Translations under genes and position numbers: made by a program | NCBI GenBank assembly: GCA_023395515.1 | Contig: JAEWZB010000114.1 | Coordinates: 1 to 64,000, forward strand | DNA: 64,000 nt | From: Bacillota bacterium | Lineage (GTDB): Bacteria; Bacillota; Syntrophomonadia; Syntrophomonadales; Syntrophomonadaceae | Direction of reading: 5' to 3' | Notes under the pieces: generated by a model | Databases searched by the model: none | What the model was told of the DNA's origin: nothing | What the model saw: only the letters and a program-made list of their open reading frames with translations | Part shown: positions 16,725 through 30,991 of the stretch, in pieces | Layout of the letters: the number at the start of each line of letters is the position of its first letter | Position numbering within the stretch: position 1 is the first letter of the stretch

Positions 16725-17864
16725 ATGAAATTTCAGATTGAAAAAAAAGATTTATCGGCATTAACTACTTTAGTCCATAGAGCTGCTTCTAATAAGCATA
16801 CTATACCGGTATTATCCGGTTTGTTAATAGAAGTCAGTTCTACCAACGGTTTGACTATGACTGCCACTGATATGGAAATAGGCATTAAGGCTTCCACCAG
16901 ACAAGTTAATGTAATTCAAGAAGGATCTGTATTAGTAAATGCCCATTATTTTGCTGATTTTATAAAACTACTACCTGATACTACTATCGCCATAGATTTG
17001 AATACTGAAACTTCCCGCTTGAATATAAATTATGGACGATCATCAGGTTTTATTAATATTTACCGTGACCATGAATATCCCAGCTTACCTTTAAACAAAA
17101 TGGTGGACAAATTCTCTATACCTCAATTTATTTTAAAAGAAGCCTTGAAAAAAACTGCTTTTGCTTCCGCGGTAACCCATTTTAGACAAGTCTTTACCGG
17201 AGTTCTTTTTGATATTTTAGCGGAAGGACAGCTGCGCATAGTCGCATCAGACACCCACCGTTTAGCTTATTATAGTTATAGTCTGTCTGAAGCTAATTTA
17301 GAACCTTTTAATTTTATTATTCCTACTCGTACCGTTAATGAATTATTAAGGCTGTTAGATGATAATGAAGAACCTATTAACATAGCTTTTAGCGAGAACA
17401 ATGTAGTTTTTTACCAAGAAGATTTTATTTTGCTTTCTCGATTAATCGAAGGTCAATACCCTAATTATGAGCAGGTAATTCCTAATAGTTTTAATACTAA
17501 GGTAAAACTGAATACTAATACTCTAGTAACTACTTTAGAAAGAGCTAAAATAATGCCTACTGATGATAAAGTCAAGATTCAACATGTACAATTTCAATTC
17601 CAGGAAAATGAGGCCATAGTCAATACTTTCTCAGAAGTTATGGGAGAAATTGAAGAAATTATTGAAAATATTGCTATGGAAGGAGACCAAGAGCTAAAGA
17701 TATCTTTTAATACTAATTATTTTTTAGACATAGCTAAGATTTATAACTTAGAATGTGAGGAAGTAATTATTAAATTATCCGGGGCTTTAGGTCCAGCTTT
17801 AATTAAAAATCCCGATAAAGATAATTATCTTTATGTTCTGGTACCTTTACGTACTATAAACTAA
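16725..17864 (+). CDS. dnaN: DNA polymerase III beta subunit (sliding clamp)
   Basis: A 379-residue clamp protomer with three similar domains; two protomers ring DNA and tether polymerase III. Recognisable parts are NKHTIPVLSGLLIE near residue 23, VASDTHRLAYYS near 175, and the C-terminal ending YLYVLVPLRTIN, equivalent to the usual MPMRL-type clamp tail. The ATG is preceded by ATGGAGGAAAG. recF follows after 20 bp without a yaaA gene between them. Confidence 0.97.
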   Translation: MKFQIEKKDLSALTTLVHRAASNKHTIPVLSGLLIEVSSTNGLTMTATDMEIGIKASTRQVNVIQEGSVLVNAHYFADFIKLLPDTTIAIDLNTETSRLNINYGRSSGFINIYRDHEYPSLPLNKMVDKFSIPQFILKEALKKTAFASAVTHFRQVFTGVLFDILAEGQLRIVASDTHRLAYYSYSLSEANLEPFNFIIPTRTVNELLRLLDDNEEPINIAFSENNVVFYQEDFILLSRLIEGQYPNYEQVIPNSFNTKVKLNTNTLVTTLERAKIMPTDDKVKIQHVQFQFQENEAIVNTFSEVMGEIEEIIENIAMEGDQELKISFNTNYFLDIAKIYNLECEEVIIKLSGALGPALIKNPDKDNYLYVLVPLRTIN

Positions 17865-17884
17865 AGGAGTATGTGTGATATACT

Positions 17885-18985
17885 TTGAAAATCGACCACT
17901 TAAAGGTTAAGAATTTTAGAAATATTAAAAATATAGAATATACCCCCAGTCCAGGTTTAAATATACTGATGGGTAAAAATGCTCAAGGAAAAACTAATTT
18001 ACTTGAGGCTATTTATATAATGTCAGGTAATAATTCCTTTAGATCCAATACGGATAAAGATTTATTAAGCTATGGTGCGACAAATTTTTCTATTAGATCT
18101 AAGTATAATTATGGGGAAAGAAATATAGATTTACATTTAAGCTTTAATCCTGAGGCAGGTAAATTAATAAAGCTGAACAATAAAAAAGCTAATAGAAACA
18201 ATCAGGATTTATTAAAGGTAGTGCTTTTTACCCCGGATGACCTTTTTTTAGTTAAGGGCTCGCCGGCTAAAAGGCGTTATTTTCTAGATTTCATTTTAAA
18301 ACAGATGACTAATGATTATAGTTTTCACTTGGATAATTTTACTAAAGTACTAAAAAAGAGGAATTTTATCCTAAAAAATGATCAGACTAATACTAAGAGT
18401 TTTAAAATTTTAAATGATTTATTTATTGAGAGTGCCGGTAAATTAATTTTATCCCGTTTAAATTATGTAGCTTTTTTTGATGAAGTGGCCGGTTCCATTT
18501 TTAAGGACATTAATGATGGCCTTAACCGGTTAAAAATTAGGTATGCTCTTTCCTTTCCAGTTAATAATGATAAAATTAATTTGGAAACACTAACTGATGC
18601 ACTATTTAGACAATTACAAGAAAAATATGATGAAGAACAGCGGAAAAGGAGTACTATAGCTGGGCCTCATTTGGATGACCTGCATATTTATCTTGATAAT
18701 AGATTAGCCCGACTTTTTGCTTCCCAAGGGCAGCAAAGAAACATAGTTATAACTATGAAATTAGCGGAAATTTATACCTTTAGAAAAATTAAAGAGTATT
18801 ACCCCTTATTTTTATTAGATGAGGTCTTATCTGAACTGGATAATGAAAAAAGACAATTATTAATTAACCAGCTTAACCAAGCTAATTATCAAAGTTTCTT
18901 AACTTCGGTAAATATAGATAATTTAGAATTAAAGAAAGCTAAGGTTTACGAAGTTATAAATGGCGAGCTAATAGGAAAGGAGTAG
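17885..18985 (+). CDS. recF: DNA replication and repair protein RecF
   Basis: A 366-residue SMC-like ATPase that helps load RecA at gaps. Walker A is GKNAQGKTNLLEAIY near residue 30, the signature motif lies near SQGQQRN, and Walker B is LFLLDEVLSELD near 313. The start is TTG at 17885 (MKIDHLKVKNFRN); an in-frame stop lies two codons upstream, so it cannot be longer. The AAAGGAG ribosome binding site is about 15 bases away, further than usual, and translation may depend on dnaN. Confidence 0.95.
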   Translation: MKIDHLKVKNFRNIKNIEYTPSPGLNILMGKNAQGKTNLLEAIYIMSGNNSFRSNTDKDLLSYGATNFSIRSKYNYGERNIDLHLSFNPEAGKLIKLNNKKANRNNQDLLKVVLFTPDDLFLVKGSPAKRRYFLDFILKQMTNDYSFHLDNFTKVLKKRNFILKNDQTNTKSFKILNDLFIESAGKLILSRLNYVAFFDEVAGSIFKDINDGLNRLKIRYALSFPVNNDKINLETLTDALFRQLQEKYDEEQRKRSTIAGPHLDDLHIYLDNRLARLFASQGQQRNIVITMKLAEIYTFRKIKEYYPLFLLDEVLSELDNEKRQLLINQLNQANYQSFLTSVNIDNLELKKAKVYEVINGELIGKE

Positions 18986-18989
18986 GAAA

Positions 18990-19241
18990 ATGTATATACA
19001 TTTGGGCAACAATTATATTATTTCTGCTAATAGTATCATAGCCATTTTGAATATTGAGGCTCCCTTTTCTGAAGATGTGGAAGATATTATTCATATGGCT
19101 TTAGATAAAAGAAATTTAATAAAAATTAGTGAAAATGGGAAAGAAAAAGCTTTAGTAATTTGTGATGATAATGTATTTATATCACCCATTTCATCTACAA
19201 CTTTATATAAAAGGTCATTTAACCAATATAAGGAGGTCTAA
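18990..19241 (+). CDS. remB: Extracellular matrix regulator RemB-like (DUF370)
   Basis: An 83-residue DUF370 protein (YaaB in B. subtilis). It opens MYIHLGNNYIISANSIIAIL and has KALVICDDNVFISPISSTTL near the C-terminus. It is conserved between recF and gyrB in Firmicutes and is linked to biofilm matrix control. The relative RemA is a DNA-binding ring protein; RemB function is less clear. The gene is four bases after recF and four bases before gyrB, so all are probably co-transcribed. Confidence 0.88.
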   Translation: MYIHLGNNYIISANSIIAILNIEAPFSEDVEDIIHMALDKRNLIKISENGKEKALVICDDNVFISPISSTTLYKRSFNQYKEV

Positions 19242-21146
<1,905 letters not shown>

Positions 21147-21159
21147 GAGGTGATTTAAA

Positions 21160-23595
21160 TTGGCAGAAAGAAATTTGTTTGAAAAAACTATAGGCATAGA
21201 TATAGAGAAAGAGGTTAAAAAATCTTTCTTAGAATACTCCATGAGTGTTATAGTATCCCGGGCCATACCTGATATCAGAGATGGATTAAAGCCGGTTCAC
21301 CGCAGAATTTTATATGCTTTATATGATCAGGGTATGACCCATGATAAACCCCATAAAAAATCAGCTAATATCGTCGGGGAAGTTATGGGTAAATATCATC
21401 CCCATGGTGATAGTGCCATATATGAAACTATGGTTAAATTAGCCCAGGATTTCTCCATGCGTTATCCTTTAGTAGACGGTCATGGTAATTTTGGCTCGAT
21501 TGACGGTGATGCGGCTGCGGCTATGAGGTATACGGAAAGCCGTATGTCCCGTATTGCCGGGGAGCTTTTAAAGGATATTGATAAAGATACGATTAATTGG
21601 CGGCCTAATTATGATGACAGCCGGCAAGAACCCGAGGTTTTACCGGCCAGAATCCCTAATCTGCTTATTAATGGTTCATCTGGTATAGCCGTTGGTATGG
21701 CTACTAATATTCCTCCCCATAACTTAAATGAGGTAGTAGATGGGATCACCGCTTTAATAGATGATCCCGAGATCACCATCGATGATTTAATAAAAATAAT
21801 TAAGGGACCTGACTTCCCTACCGCCGGGATTATTATGGGGACCGAAGGCATTAAAAAAGCTTATCATACGGGCCGGGGCAGCATAAAAATAAGGTCCCGC
21901 TATGAAATAGAGGAAAGAAAAAATGGACGTAATGCCATTATCTTAACGGAACTGCCTTACCAGGTTAATAAGGCCCGGTTAGTGGAAAAAATAGCGGAAT
22001 TAGTCCGAGATAAAAAAGTTGAAGGTATTGTTGATTTAAGAGATGAGTCAGACCGTGAAGGTATAAGGGTAGTAATCGAAGTAAGACGGGATATTAATGT
22101 TAATGTCTTAATTAATAAGTTATTTAAACATACCCAGATGGAAGATAGCTTCGGTATAAACATGTTGGGTCTGGTTCATGGGCAGCCCAAGGTTCTAAAT
22201 TTAAAACAAATAATGGAGTATTATGTTGAACATCGGCAAGATGTTATAACTAGAAGAACTAAACATGACTTGAAATTAGCCCTGGACAGGTTGCATATTG
22301 TAGAAGGTCTGCGCCGGGCTATAGATGTATTAGACGAAATACTCCATATTATTAGAAGCAGCAGAGACCGGGAAATAGCCAGAAATGCCTTGATAGAGAA
22401 TTTTGGTTTTACCGAAATACAGGCTAATGCTATTTTGGATATGCGTTTAGTGCAGTTAACTGGTTTAGAAAGAAATAAGCTGGAAGATGAATTTAATCAA
22501 TTATTGGATAAGATAGCTGATTTCGAAGATATTTTGGCTAGACCGGAAAGAGTTTTAGTAATAATTAAAGAAGATTTACAAGAGATAAAAGATAAATACG
22601 GTGATAAGAGAAGAACTGAGATTACTCTGGAGTCTACCGAATTTAATGTGGAAGATTTTATAGAAGACCATGAAATAGTAATAACTTTGAGTAACAGAGG
22701 TTATATAAAAAGGCAGCCTTTAGATACTTACCGGGCTCAAAAACGCGGAGGACGGGGTATAAGTGCTACCACCATCAGAACCGAGGATTTTGTAAGTAAT
22801 ATATTAGTAACTAGTGTGTTTGCGGATATATTATACTTTACGAACCAAGGCCGGGTCTTTTCAACTAAAGCTTATGAAATAACCGAAGCTTCCAGGCAGG
22901 CTAAAGGCTTGCCCTTAATAAACTTTATTGAGTTACGGCCGGATGAAAGGGTTACTACCATTATTGCCGCTAAAACGTACCATGATAAACAGTTATTAAT
23001 GGTTACCAGAACTGGAGTTATTAAAAAGGTAGCTCTATCAGCCTTTGCCAATATACGCCGCAGCGGCTTAATTGCGGTAAGCCTTTTAGCAGGTGATGAA
23101 TTAGTGGGAGTAGTAAGAGTAGAGAAAAATGAACAAGTAATGATTGTTACTGCCCAAGGGATATCCATTTCCTTTAAGGAAAGACAAGTCCGGGAAATGG
23201 GCCGAACTGCTACCGGGGTAAAGGCTATTTCTTTAGATATTGACGATTATGTCATAGGTATTGATAAATACCGGGAAAATGCGGATGTGTTGTTAGTAAC
23301 TGAAAAAGGTTATGGCAAGAGGACTAACCTTAGTGAATTTAAGACCCAAAACCGGGGGGGCAAAGGCTTAAAATCTATTGATATAACTAATAAAAATGGG
23401 AAACTGGTAGGCTTTAAAATAGTTTTAGAAGGTGAAGAACTGGTGATTCTAACTAATGAGGGTCACATTATAAGATTGCAAACTGAAGATGTTTCGGAAC
23501 AAAAGCGGTATTCACGGGGTGTTTTATTAATGCGGATAGATGAAGATGATAAAATAGCCGCCGTAGCCAGATTCAAGATAGAAAAAGAAGAATAA
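21160..23595 (+). CDS. gyrA: DNA gyrase subunit A
   Basis: An 811-residue breakage-reunion subunit. The catalytic tyrosine is in [12 protein letters not shown] near residue 123. The quinolone-resistance region reads [19 protein letters not shown] near 80, with Ser and Glu at the two common positions, so wild-type sensitivity is expected. The C-terminal beta-pinwheel contains the GyrA box QKRGGRG near 530, which distinguishes gyrase from topoisomerase IV. The start is TTG at 21160 with AGAGGTG upstream. It lies 13 bp after gyrB. Confidence 0.97.
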   Translation: MAERNLFEKTIGIDIEKEVKKSFLEYSMSVIVSRAIPDIRDGLKPVHRRILYALYDQGMTHDKPHKKSANIVGEVMGKYHPHGDSAIYETMVKLAQDFSMRYPLVDGHGNFGSIDGDAAAAMRYTESRMSRIAGELLKDIDKDTINWRPNYDDSRQEPEVLPARIPNLLINGSSGIAVGMATNIPPHNLNEVVDGITALIDDPEITIDDLIKIIKGPDFPTAGIIMGTEGIKKAYHTGRGSIKIRSRYEIEERKNGRNAIILTELPYQVNKARLVEKIAELVRDKKVEGIVDLRDESDREGIRVVIEVRRDINVNVLINKLFKHTQMEDSFGINMLGLVHGQPKVLNLKQIMEYYVEHRQDVITRRTKHDLKLALDRLHIVEGLRRAIDVLDEILHIIRSSRDREIARNALIENFGFTEIQANAILDMRLVQLTGLERNKLEDEFNQLLDKIADFEDILARPERVLVIIKEDLQEIKDKYGDKRRTEITLESTEFNVEDFIEDHEIVITLSNRGYIKRQPLDTYRAQKRGGRGISATTIRTEDFVSNILVTSVFADILYFTNQGRVFSTKAYEITEASRQAKGLPLINFIELRPDERVTTIIAAKTYHDKQLLMVTRTGVIKKVALSAFANIRRSGLIAVSLLAGDELVGVVRVEKNEQVMIVTAQGISISFKERQVREMGRTATGVKAISLDIDDYVIGIDKYRENADVLLVTEKGYGKRTNLSEFKTQNRGGKGLKSIDITNKNGKLVGFKIVLEGEELVILTNEGHIIRLQTEDVSEQKRYSRGVLLMRIDEDDKIAAVARFKIEKEE

Positions 23596-23679
23596 CTTGT
23601 AAAGTATACATGTACAAATCATAGTTAAATGTATTACAATTTGTAACGGGATTTTTAGCTTCTACTGGAGGGAAGATTT

Positions 23680-24555
23680 ATGAATAGCTTTAAGGAAAAA
23701 TGTAACTTTATTGAGAGTTTAAAAGGCGGAGTAATAATGGATGTTACTACTCCCGAGCAAGCCCAAATAGCTCAGGAGGCCGGAGCTTGTGCGGTAATGG
23801 CCCTGGAAAGGGTTCCTTCGGATATAAGAGCCCAAGGTGGTATTGCCCGTATGGCTGATCCTACCGTAGTTTTAAGCATATTAGAAGCAGTAACTATTCC
23901 GGTAATGGCTAAATGCCGTATTGGTCATATGGTGGAAGCGCAAATATTAGAAAGTTTGGGTATACATTGTATAGATGAAAGTGAAGTTTTAACTCCGGCC
24001 GATGAAAAGCACCATGTTAATAAGCATAATTATAAGGTGGCTTTTGTATGCGGAGCCCGTAACTTAGGGGAAGCTTTACGCCGTATCGGTGAAGGTGCAG
24101 CTATGATAAGAACTAAAGGGGAAGCTGGTACCGGTAATGTGGTGGAAGCGGTAAGACATATCCGGCAAGTTAATGAAGAAATAAGGTGGGTGGCCAGTTT
24201 ATCTGATGAAGAGCTAATGGCTGCCGCTAAAGAATTACAAGCCCCTTATGATTTAATATTAGAAGTTAAGAAATTAAAAAGATTACCGGTGGTAAATTTT
24301 GCGGCTGGTGGAGTTGCTACACCTGCTGATGCCGCTTTAATGATGCAATTGGGTTGTGACGGTGTTTTTGTAGGCTCCGGTATTTTTAAATCCAGTAATC
24401 CGCCTAAAAGGGCTAAAGCCATAGTTGAAGCTACGAAAAATTATAGAGATGGAAAACTTTTAGCCGAGCTTTCCCGTGATTTAGGGGAAGCTATGGAAGG
24501 TATAGATATAAATACCCTTAAACCGGAAGAAAGAATGCAGGAGCGGGGCTGGTAA
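23680..24555 (+). CDS. pdxS: Pyridoxal 5'-phosphate synthase subunit PdxS
   Basis: A 291-residue TIM-barrel enzyme that makes PLP from ribose 5-phosphate, glyceraldehyde 3-phosphate and ammonia. The substrate lysine is in [16 protein letters not shown] sequence near residue 88, and the phosphate loop [19 protein letters not shown] lies near 213. It normally receives ammonia from the glutaminase PdxT. No pdxT follows, which is unusual because pdxST is usually paired. It stands alone between gyrA and the T-box; PLP made here would serve the aminotransferase next door. Confidence 0.95.
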   Translation: MNSFKEKCNFIESLKGGVIMDVTTPEQAQIAQEAGACAVMALERVPSDIRAQGGIARMADPTVVLSILEAVTIPVMAKCRIGHMVEAQILESLGIHCIDESEVLTPADEKHHVNKHNYKVAFVCGARNLGEALRRIGEGAAMIRTKGEAGTGNVVEAVRHIRQVNEEIRWVASLSDEELMAAAKELQAPYDLILEVKKLKRLPVVNFAAGGVATPADAALMMQLGCDGVFVGSGIFKSSNPPKRAKAIVEATKNYRDGKLLAELSRDLGEAMEGIDINTLKPEERMQERGW

Positions 24556-24578
24556 AAGCTGTAACTAGTTGGCACAGC

Positions 24579-24607
24579 TTGTCAAGCCTTTAAATATATT
24601 ATATAAT
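24579..24607 (+). promoter_or_regulatory. Promoter of the T-box transcript
   Basis: TTGTCA (24579-24584) and a perfect TATAAT (24602-24607) are separated by 17 bases. Transcription should begin near 24614, just ahead of the T-box leader. Confidence 0.8.
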
Positions 24608-24613
24608 GGCTTT

Positions 24614-24844
24614 AATTTTATGGAATAAATGCGATGCAAGGGCATAGTAGAAACTTAAACTGCTCCAGAGAGCTGATGGTTGGTGTGAATCAGTGCAGAT
24701 AGGTTTTGAATCCACCCTGAAGCAGTACTGCTTAAAGGCAGTAACGGTAGTTCCGTTATAACTTCAAGCGGGTGTTTTACACCAACAAGGGTGGCAACGC
24801 GGGATTTAACCTCTCGTCCCTATTTTAGGGATGAGGGGTTTTTA
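24614..24844 (+). ncRNA. T-box leader riboswitch for serine genes
   Basis: The leader has the hallmarks of a T-box: AGTAGA (24655-24660), AGAGAGCTG (24668-24676), GGTTGGTGTGAATC, GAATCCACCCTGA, and the conserved T-box sequence AGGGTGGCAACGCGG at 24788-24802. It ends in a terminator at 24809-24844. Uncharged tRNA would pair with a specifier codon and with the antiterminator bulge to allow read-through. The genes under control are an aminotransferase, serA and serS, so tRNA-Ser is the expected ligand. By usual geometry the triplet before the conserved GAA reads UUU, which is not a serine codon; the specifier is left unassigned. Confidence 0.92.
24809..24844 (+). terminator. T-box terminator hairpin
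   Basis: CCTCTCGTCCCTA pairs with TAGGGATGAGGGG (with G-U pairs) around a short loop and is followed by a T-run. It is mutually exclusive with the antiterminator that contains the T-box sequence. Confidence 0.88.
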
Positions 24845-24891
24845 TATCTGTATTTTGTATTTTTAAGATAAGCTAGAGGAGGTTTAATTTA

Positions 24892-26049
24892 ATGACAGGA
24901 GAACAGTTTTTGCTGATTCCTGGACCGACACCTATACCTAATCGGGTTTTACAGGCTATGAGCAGGCCTATGGTTAACCACCGGGGACCCGAATTTAAGC
25001 AAATTATTTTAGAGGTAACTGCCGGGATTAAAGAGTTTTATAAAACTAAAAGTAATTTGCTTATCTATCCTTCTTCCGGGACCGGAGCCTTGGAAGCATC
25101 TATAGTTAATTTTATCTCCCCGGGAGATAAGGTTTTAGCAATTTCCATAGGCGTTTTCGGGCGGAGATTTGCCCAAATTGCCCGTCAGTTTGGAGCCCAG
25201 GTAGAAGAAATTAAGGTGGAATGGGGAAAAGCTGCTGATCCGCAAATAATTAAGGATAAAATCAGGGAAGATGTTAATAAAGAGTTTAAAGCTGTAATAG
25301 TTACTCATAATGAAACCTCTACCGGAGTTTTTAATGATATTAAGCTGATTAAAGAAGCTATGGGAGACCATCCGGCCTTAATTATGGTAGATGCCGTGAG
25401 CAGCCTGGCCGCATTGGATTTATGTATGGATGAATGGGGCTTGGATGTAGTAGTAAGCGGTTCCCAAAAAGCTTTTATGATTCCCCCCGGACTAAGTTTC
25501 ATAGCTTTTAATGATAAAGCCTTAAATGCCCATAAGTTATCCACAAGCCCTAAATTTTATTGGGATGTTACGTTAGGCTTAGAATACTTAGCTAAAGGTC
25601 AAACCCCATTTACCCCTGCCATAGCTTTATTTTTTGCTTTGCAGGAAGCTTTGCAGATAATGCAGGAGGAAGGCTTGGAGAATATTTTAAAAAGGCATTT
25701 TAACTACCGGGAGATGGTGAGATCCAGTATAAAAGCCATGGGGCTTAAGTTACTGGCTCCGGATAGCAATGCTTCCACCGCCTTGACTTCGGTAATGTCT
25801 CCGGAGGGAATAGGAGCTAATAAGATAAGGCAAGTTATGTTAGAGGAATTTAATATAGCTTTAGCCGGGGGACAGGAAGCATTAGATGATAAAATTTTTA
25901 GAATCGGCCATTTAGGATATGTACGCCAGCTTGACTTATTATCTGTCTTGGCCGCCCTAGAGATTACTTTAGTAAAACTAGGCTTGGACCTGGAGTTAGG
26001 CAAAGGGGTAAAAAAAGCTCAAGAGTTTTTATATTACCAGCAAGACTAG
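24892..26049 (+). CDS. Class V aminotransferase (serine-pyruvate/phosphoserine type)
   Basis: A 385-residue PLP enzyme of the serine-pyruvate / alanine-glyoxylate aminotransferase family. The N-terminal LIPGPTPIPNRVLQAM and the PLP lysine motif VVSGSQKAFMIPPGL near residue 188 are present. The ATG has GAGGAGG upstream. Its place before serA and serS under a T-box suggests it makes serine or phosphoserine in the phosphorylated pathway, replacing a classical serC. That substrate assignment is from context; a purely catabolic serine-glyoxylate role is the alternative. A chance TTATCCACA lies inside it at 25537. Confidence 0.85.
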   Translation: MTGEQFLLIPGPTPIPNRVLQAMSRPMVNHRGPEFKQIILEVTAGIKEFYKTKSNLLIYPSSGTGALEASIVNFISPGDKVLAISIGVFGRRFAQIARQFGAQVEEIKVEWGKAADPQIIKDKIREDVNKEFKAVIVTHNETSTGVFNDIKLIKEAMGDHPALIMVDAVSSLAALDLCMDEWGLDVVVSGSQKAFMIPPGLSFIAFNDKALNAHKLSTSPKFYWDVTLGLEYLAKGQTPFTPAIALFFALQEALQIMQEEGLENILKRHFNYREMVRSSIKAMGLKLLAPDSNASTALTSVMSPEGIGANKIRQVMLEEFNIALAGGQEALDDKIFRIGHLGYVRQLDLLSVLAALEITLVKLGLDLELGKGVKKAQEFLYYQQD

Positions 26050-26111
26050 TAAGGTATTTTTGTAAATTTAAATTTTAATTAAGATTGGCAAAGGAAAAGG
26101 TGGGATTAGAG

Positions 26112-28993
<2,882 letters not shown>

Positions 28994-29013
28994 CTATACT
29001 GCCGTAAGTCTGG

Positions 29014-29043
29014 TTGACAATGAATATTCCCATATGATATACT
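29014..29043 (+). promoter_or_regulatory. Promoter of the tRNA cluster
   Basis: TTGACA (29014-29019) and TATACT (29038-29043) are 18 bases apart, 33 bp upstream of the first tRNA. It lets the tRNAs be made independently of the T-box transcript. Confidence 0.75.
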
Positions 29044-29076
29044 TTCATTTGCATTGGATGAATGATCCTTCTTAGT

Positions 29077-29166
29077 GGAGGGGTGTCCGAGCGGTTGAAG
29101 GAGGCGGTCTTGAAAACCGTTGAACCTTTACGGGTTCCGTGGGTTCGAATCCCACCTCCTCCGCCA
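29077..29166 (+). tRNA. tRNA-Ser (anticodon UGA)
   Basis: A 90-base class II tRNA. Acceptor arms GGAGGGG and CTCCTCC pair, the discriminator is G, CCA is encoded, and the loop CTTGAAA gives anticodon TGA. A long variable arm follows the anticodon stem. Confidence 0.97.
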
Positions 29167-29194
29167 CTGAATTTCAAATGCTTAATTAATTTTT

Positions 29195-29288
29195 GGAGAG
29201 ATGGCCGAGTAGGCTGAAGGCGCTCGCCTGCTAAGCGAGTAGACGGCTAATAACTGTCTCGCGGGTTCGAATCCCGCTCTCTCCGCCA
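29195..29288 (+). tRNA. tRNA-Ser (anticodon GCU)
   Basis: A 94-base class II tRNA with acceptor GGAGAGA/TCTCTCC, encoded CCA and anticodon loop CTGCTAA. It reads AGC/AGU codons. Confidence 0.97.
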
Positions 29289-29315
29289 TTAAAACTTAAT
29301 GAATACTTGACTTAT

Positions 29316-29392
29316 GCGCCCGTAGCTCAGCTGGATAGAGTAACAGACTACGAATCTGGAGGTCCGGGGTTCGAATCCCTGCGGGCGCGCCA
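29316..29392 (+). tRNA. tRNA-Arg (anticodon ACG)
   Basis: A 77-base tRNA with acceptor GCGCCCG/CGGGCGC and encoded CCA. The anticodon loop CTACGAA gives ACG. Its A34 is the normal target of TadA, whose gene lies 200 bp downstream. Confidence 0.97.
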
Positions 29393-29465
29393 TTAATTTA
29401 AATGATGATAGTATAAGCAATCAGGTTTCTTCAATAGAAGAATTATATAAACTTAAGGGATCTAA

Positions 29466-30106
<641 letters not shown>

Positions 30107-30160
30107 TATTATTTATAAATTATTAATTAAAAACCAAGCTCTAAAAATTATATATTACTT

Positions 30161-30253
30161 GGAGAGGTGGCTGAGCTAGGCTGAAGGCGCTCGATTGGAA
30201 ATCGAGTAACGTGTCAAAAGCGTTCGCGGGTTCGAATCCCGCCCTCTCCGCCA
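30161..30253 (+). tRNA. tRNA-Ser (anticodon GGA)
   Basis: A 93-base class II tRNA with acceptor GGAGAGG/CCTCTCC, encoded CCA and anticodon loop TTGGAAA giving GGA. It completes the four serine isoacceptors in this cluster. Confidence 0.97.
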
Positions 30254-30270
30254 TTAATTTAAGTATATTA

Positions 30271-30306
30271 AATGCCATGTGTGAATCACATGGCATTAAT
30301 TTTTTT
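30271..30306 (+). terminator. Terminator of tRNA/tadA cluster
   Basis: AATGCCATGTG and CACATGGCATT form perfect 11-bp arms around TGAAT, followed by AATTTTTTTT. It ends the tRNA cluster. Confidence 0.93.
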
Positions 30307-30328
30307 AAGGAGATATCTTCAGGGAAAC

Positions 30329-30375
30329 CATACCACTAGATTGACATCCAAAAACCAAGTCAGTATAATGGTATG
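30329..30375 (+). promoter_or_regulatory. Consensus promoter of marR with flanking inverted repeat
   Basis: Perfect TTGACA (30341-30346) and TATAAT (30364-30369) are 17 bases apart, a full sigma-A consensus. CATACCA (30329-30335) and TGGTATG (30369-30375) flank the promoter as an inverted repeat, which could be an operator for the MarR protein encoded just downstream. The operator role is inference. Confidence 0.85.
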
Positions 30376-30401
30376 AAATCGGACTATGTGGGAGACTGAA
30401 A

Positions 30402-30863
30402 ATGATACATGAAAATGAAGAAATACGTCAGCAGTTGCGGGATTTTAATACTGTTATGAAGGAAGCCGATGCCATATATGGCGAATTAGCAAAACAAAGC
30501 GGCCTGTCCGACTGCGCATTCTGGCTGATGTATTCCATTCGTGAAGCGGACGGTAATTGTACGCAGAAAGAACTTTGCGACCAATGGGTTTTAAGCAAGC
30601 AGACCGTTAATTCGGCGCTGAAAGGTCTGGTAAAGAACGGATATATAACATTAACATCATCCGAAACCGATAAGCGCAGTAAATACATTGCGCTTACCGC
30701 TAAGGGCGTCAAATTTGCCCAGGAGCGAATCGACCTTGTTTTTAAACTGGAGGAGCTTGCTTTCCAAAAATTGAGTGTCAAAGAACGTACCGCCATGATT
30801 GAAATCAGCCGGAAATACCAGGAATTATTCCGGGCGGAAGCGGAACGCTTTCTGAATGAATAG
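30402..30863 (+). CDS. MarR family transcriptional regulator
   Basis: A 153-residue winged-helix regulator. The HTH is seen at TQKELCDQWVLSKQTVNSAL near residue 50, and the wing at SSETDKRSKYIALTAKG near 85. MarR proteins usually repress nearby efflux genes and release DNA on binding a small aromatic or lipophilic ligand. A terminator follows it and then a MATE exporter, so the likely target is its own promoter plus the exporter. Base composition is more GC-rich than the flanking genes, which hints at transfer. Confidence 0.9.
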   Translation: MIHENEEIRQQLRDFNTVMKEADAIYGELAKQSGLSDCAFWLMYSIREADGNCTQKELCDQWVLSKQTVNSALKGLVKNGYITLTSSETDKRSKYIALTAKGVKFAQERIDLVFKLEELAFQKLSVKERTAMIEISRKYQELFRAEAERFLNE

Positions 30864-30900
30864 AATTGATCATCGGAGGGTAATCCATCGCAATGGATAT

Positions 30901-30946
30901 ACCGGATAAGATGCTGAGTGCGCTCAGGTGTTTTATCCGGTTTTTT
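30901..30946 (+). terminator. Terminator after marR
   Basis: ACCGGATAA and TTATCCGGT form the base of a stem-loop with CTGAG/CTCAG inside, followed by TTTTTT. A smaller hairpin (ATCCAT/ATGGAT) precedes it at 30883-30898. Read-through would be needed for marR-MATE co-transcription. Confidence 0.85.
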
Positions 30947-30991
30947 AGAGTGTAAGCAACGGTAAACAAGTAATAGATAGCAGGAGCATGT

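Noticed and set aside
25537..25545. Perfect TTATCCACA DnaA box
   Set aside because: It lies inside the aminotransferase coding sequence with no other boxes nearby, so it is probably chance.
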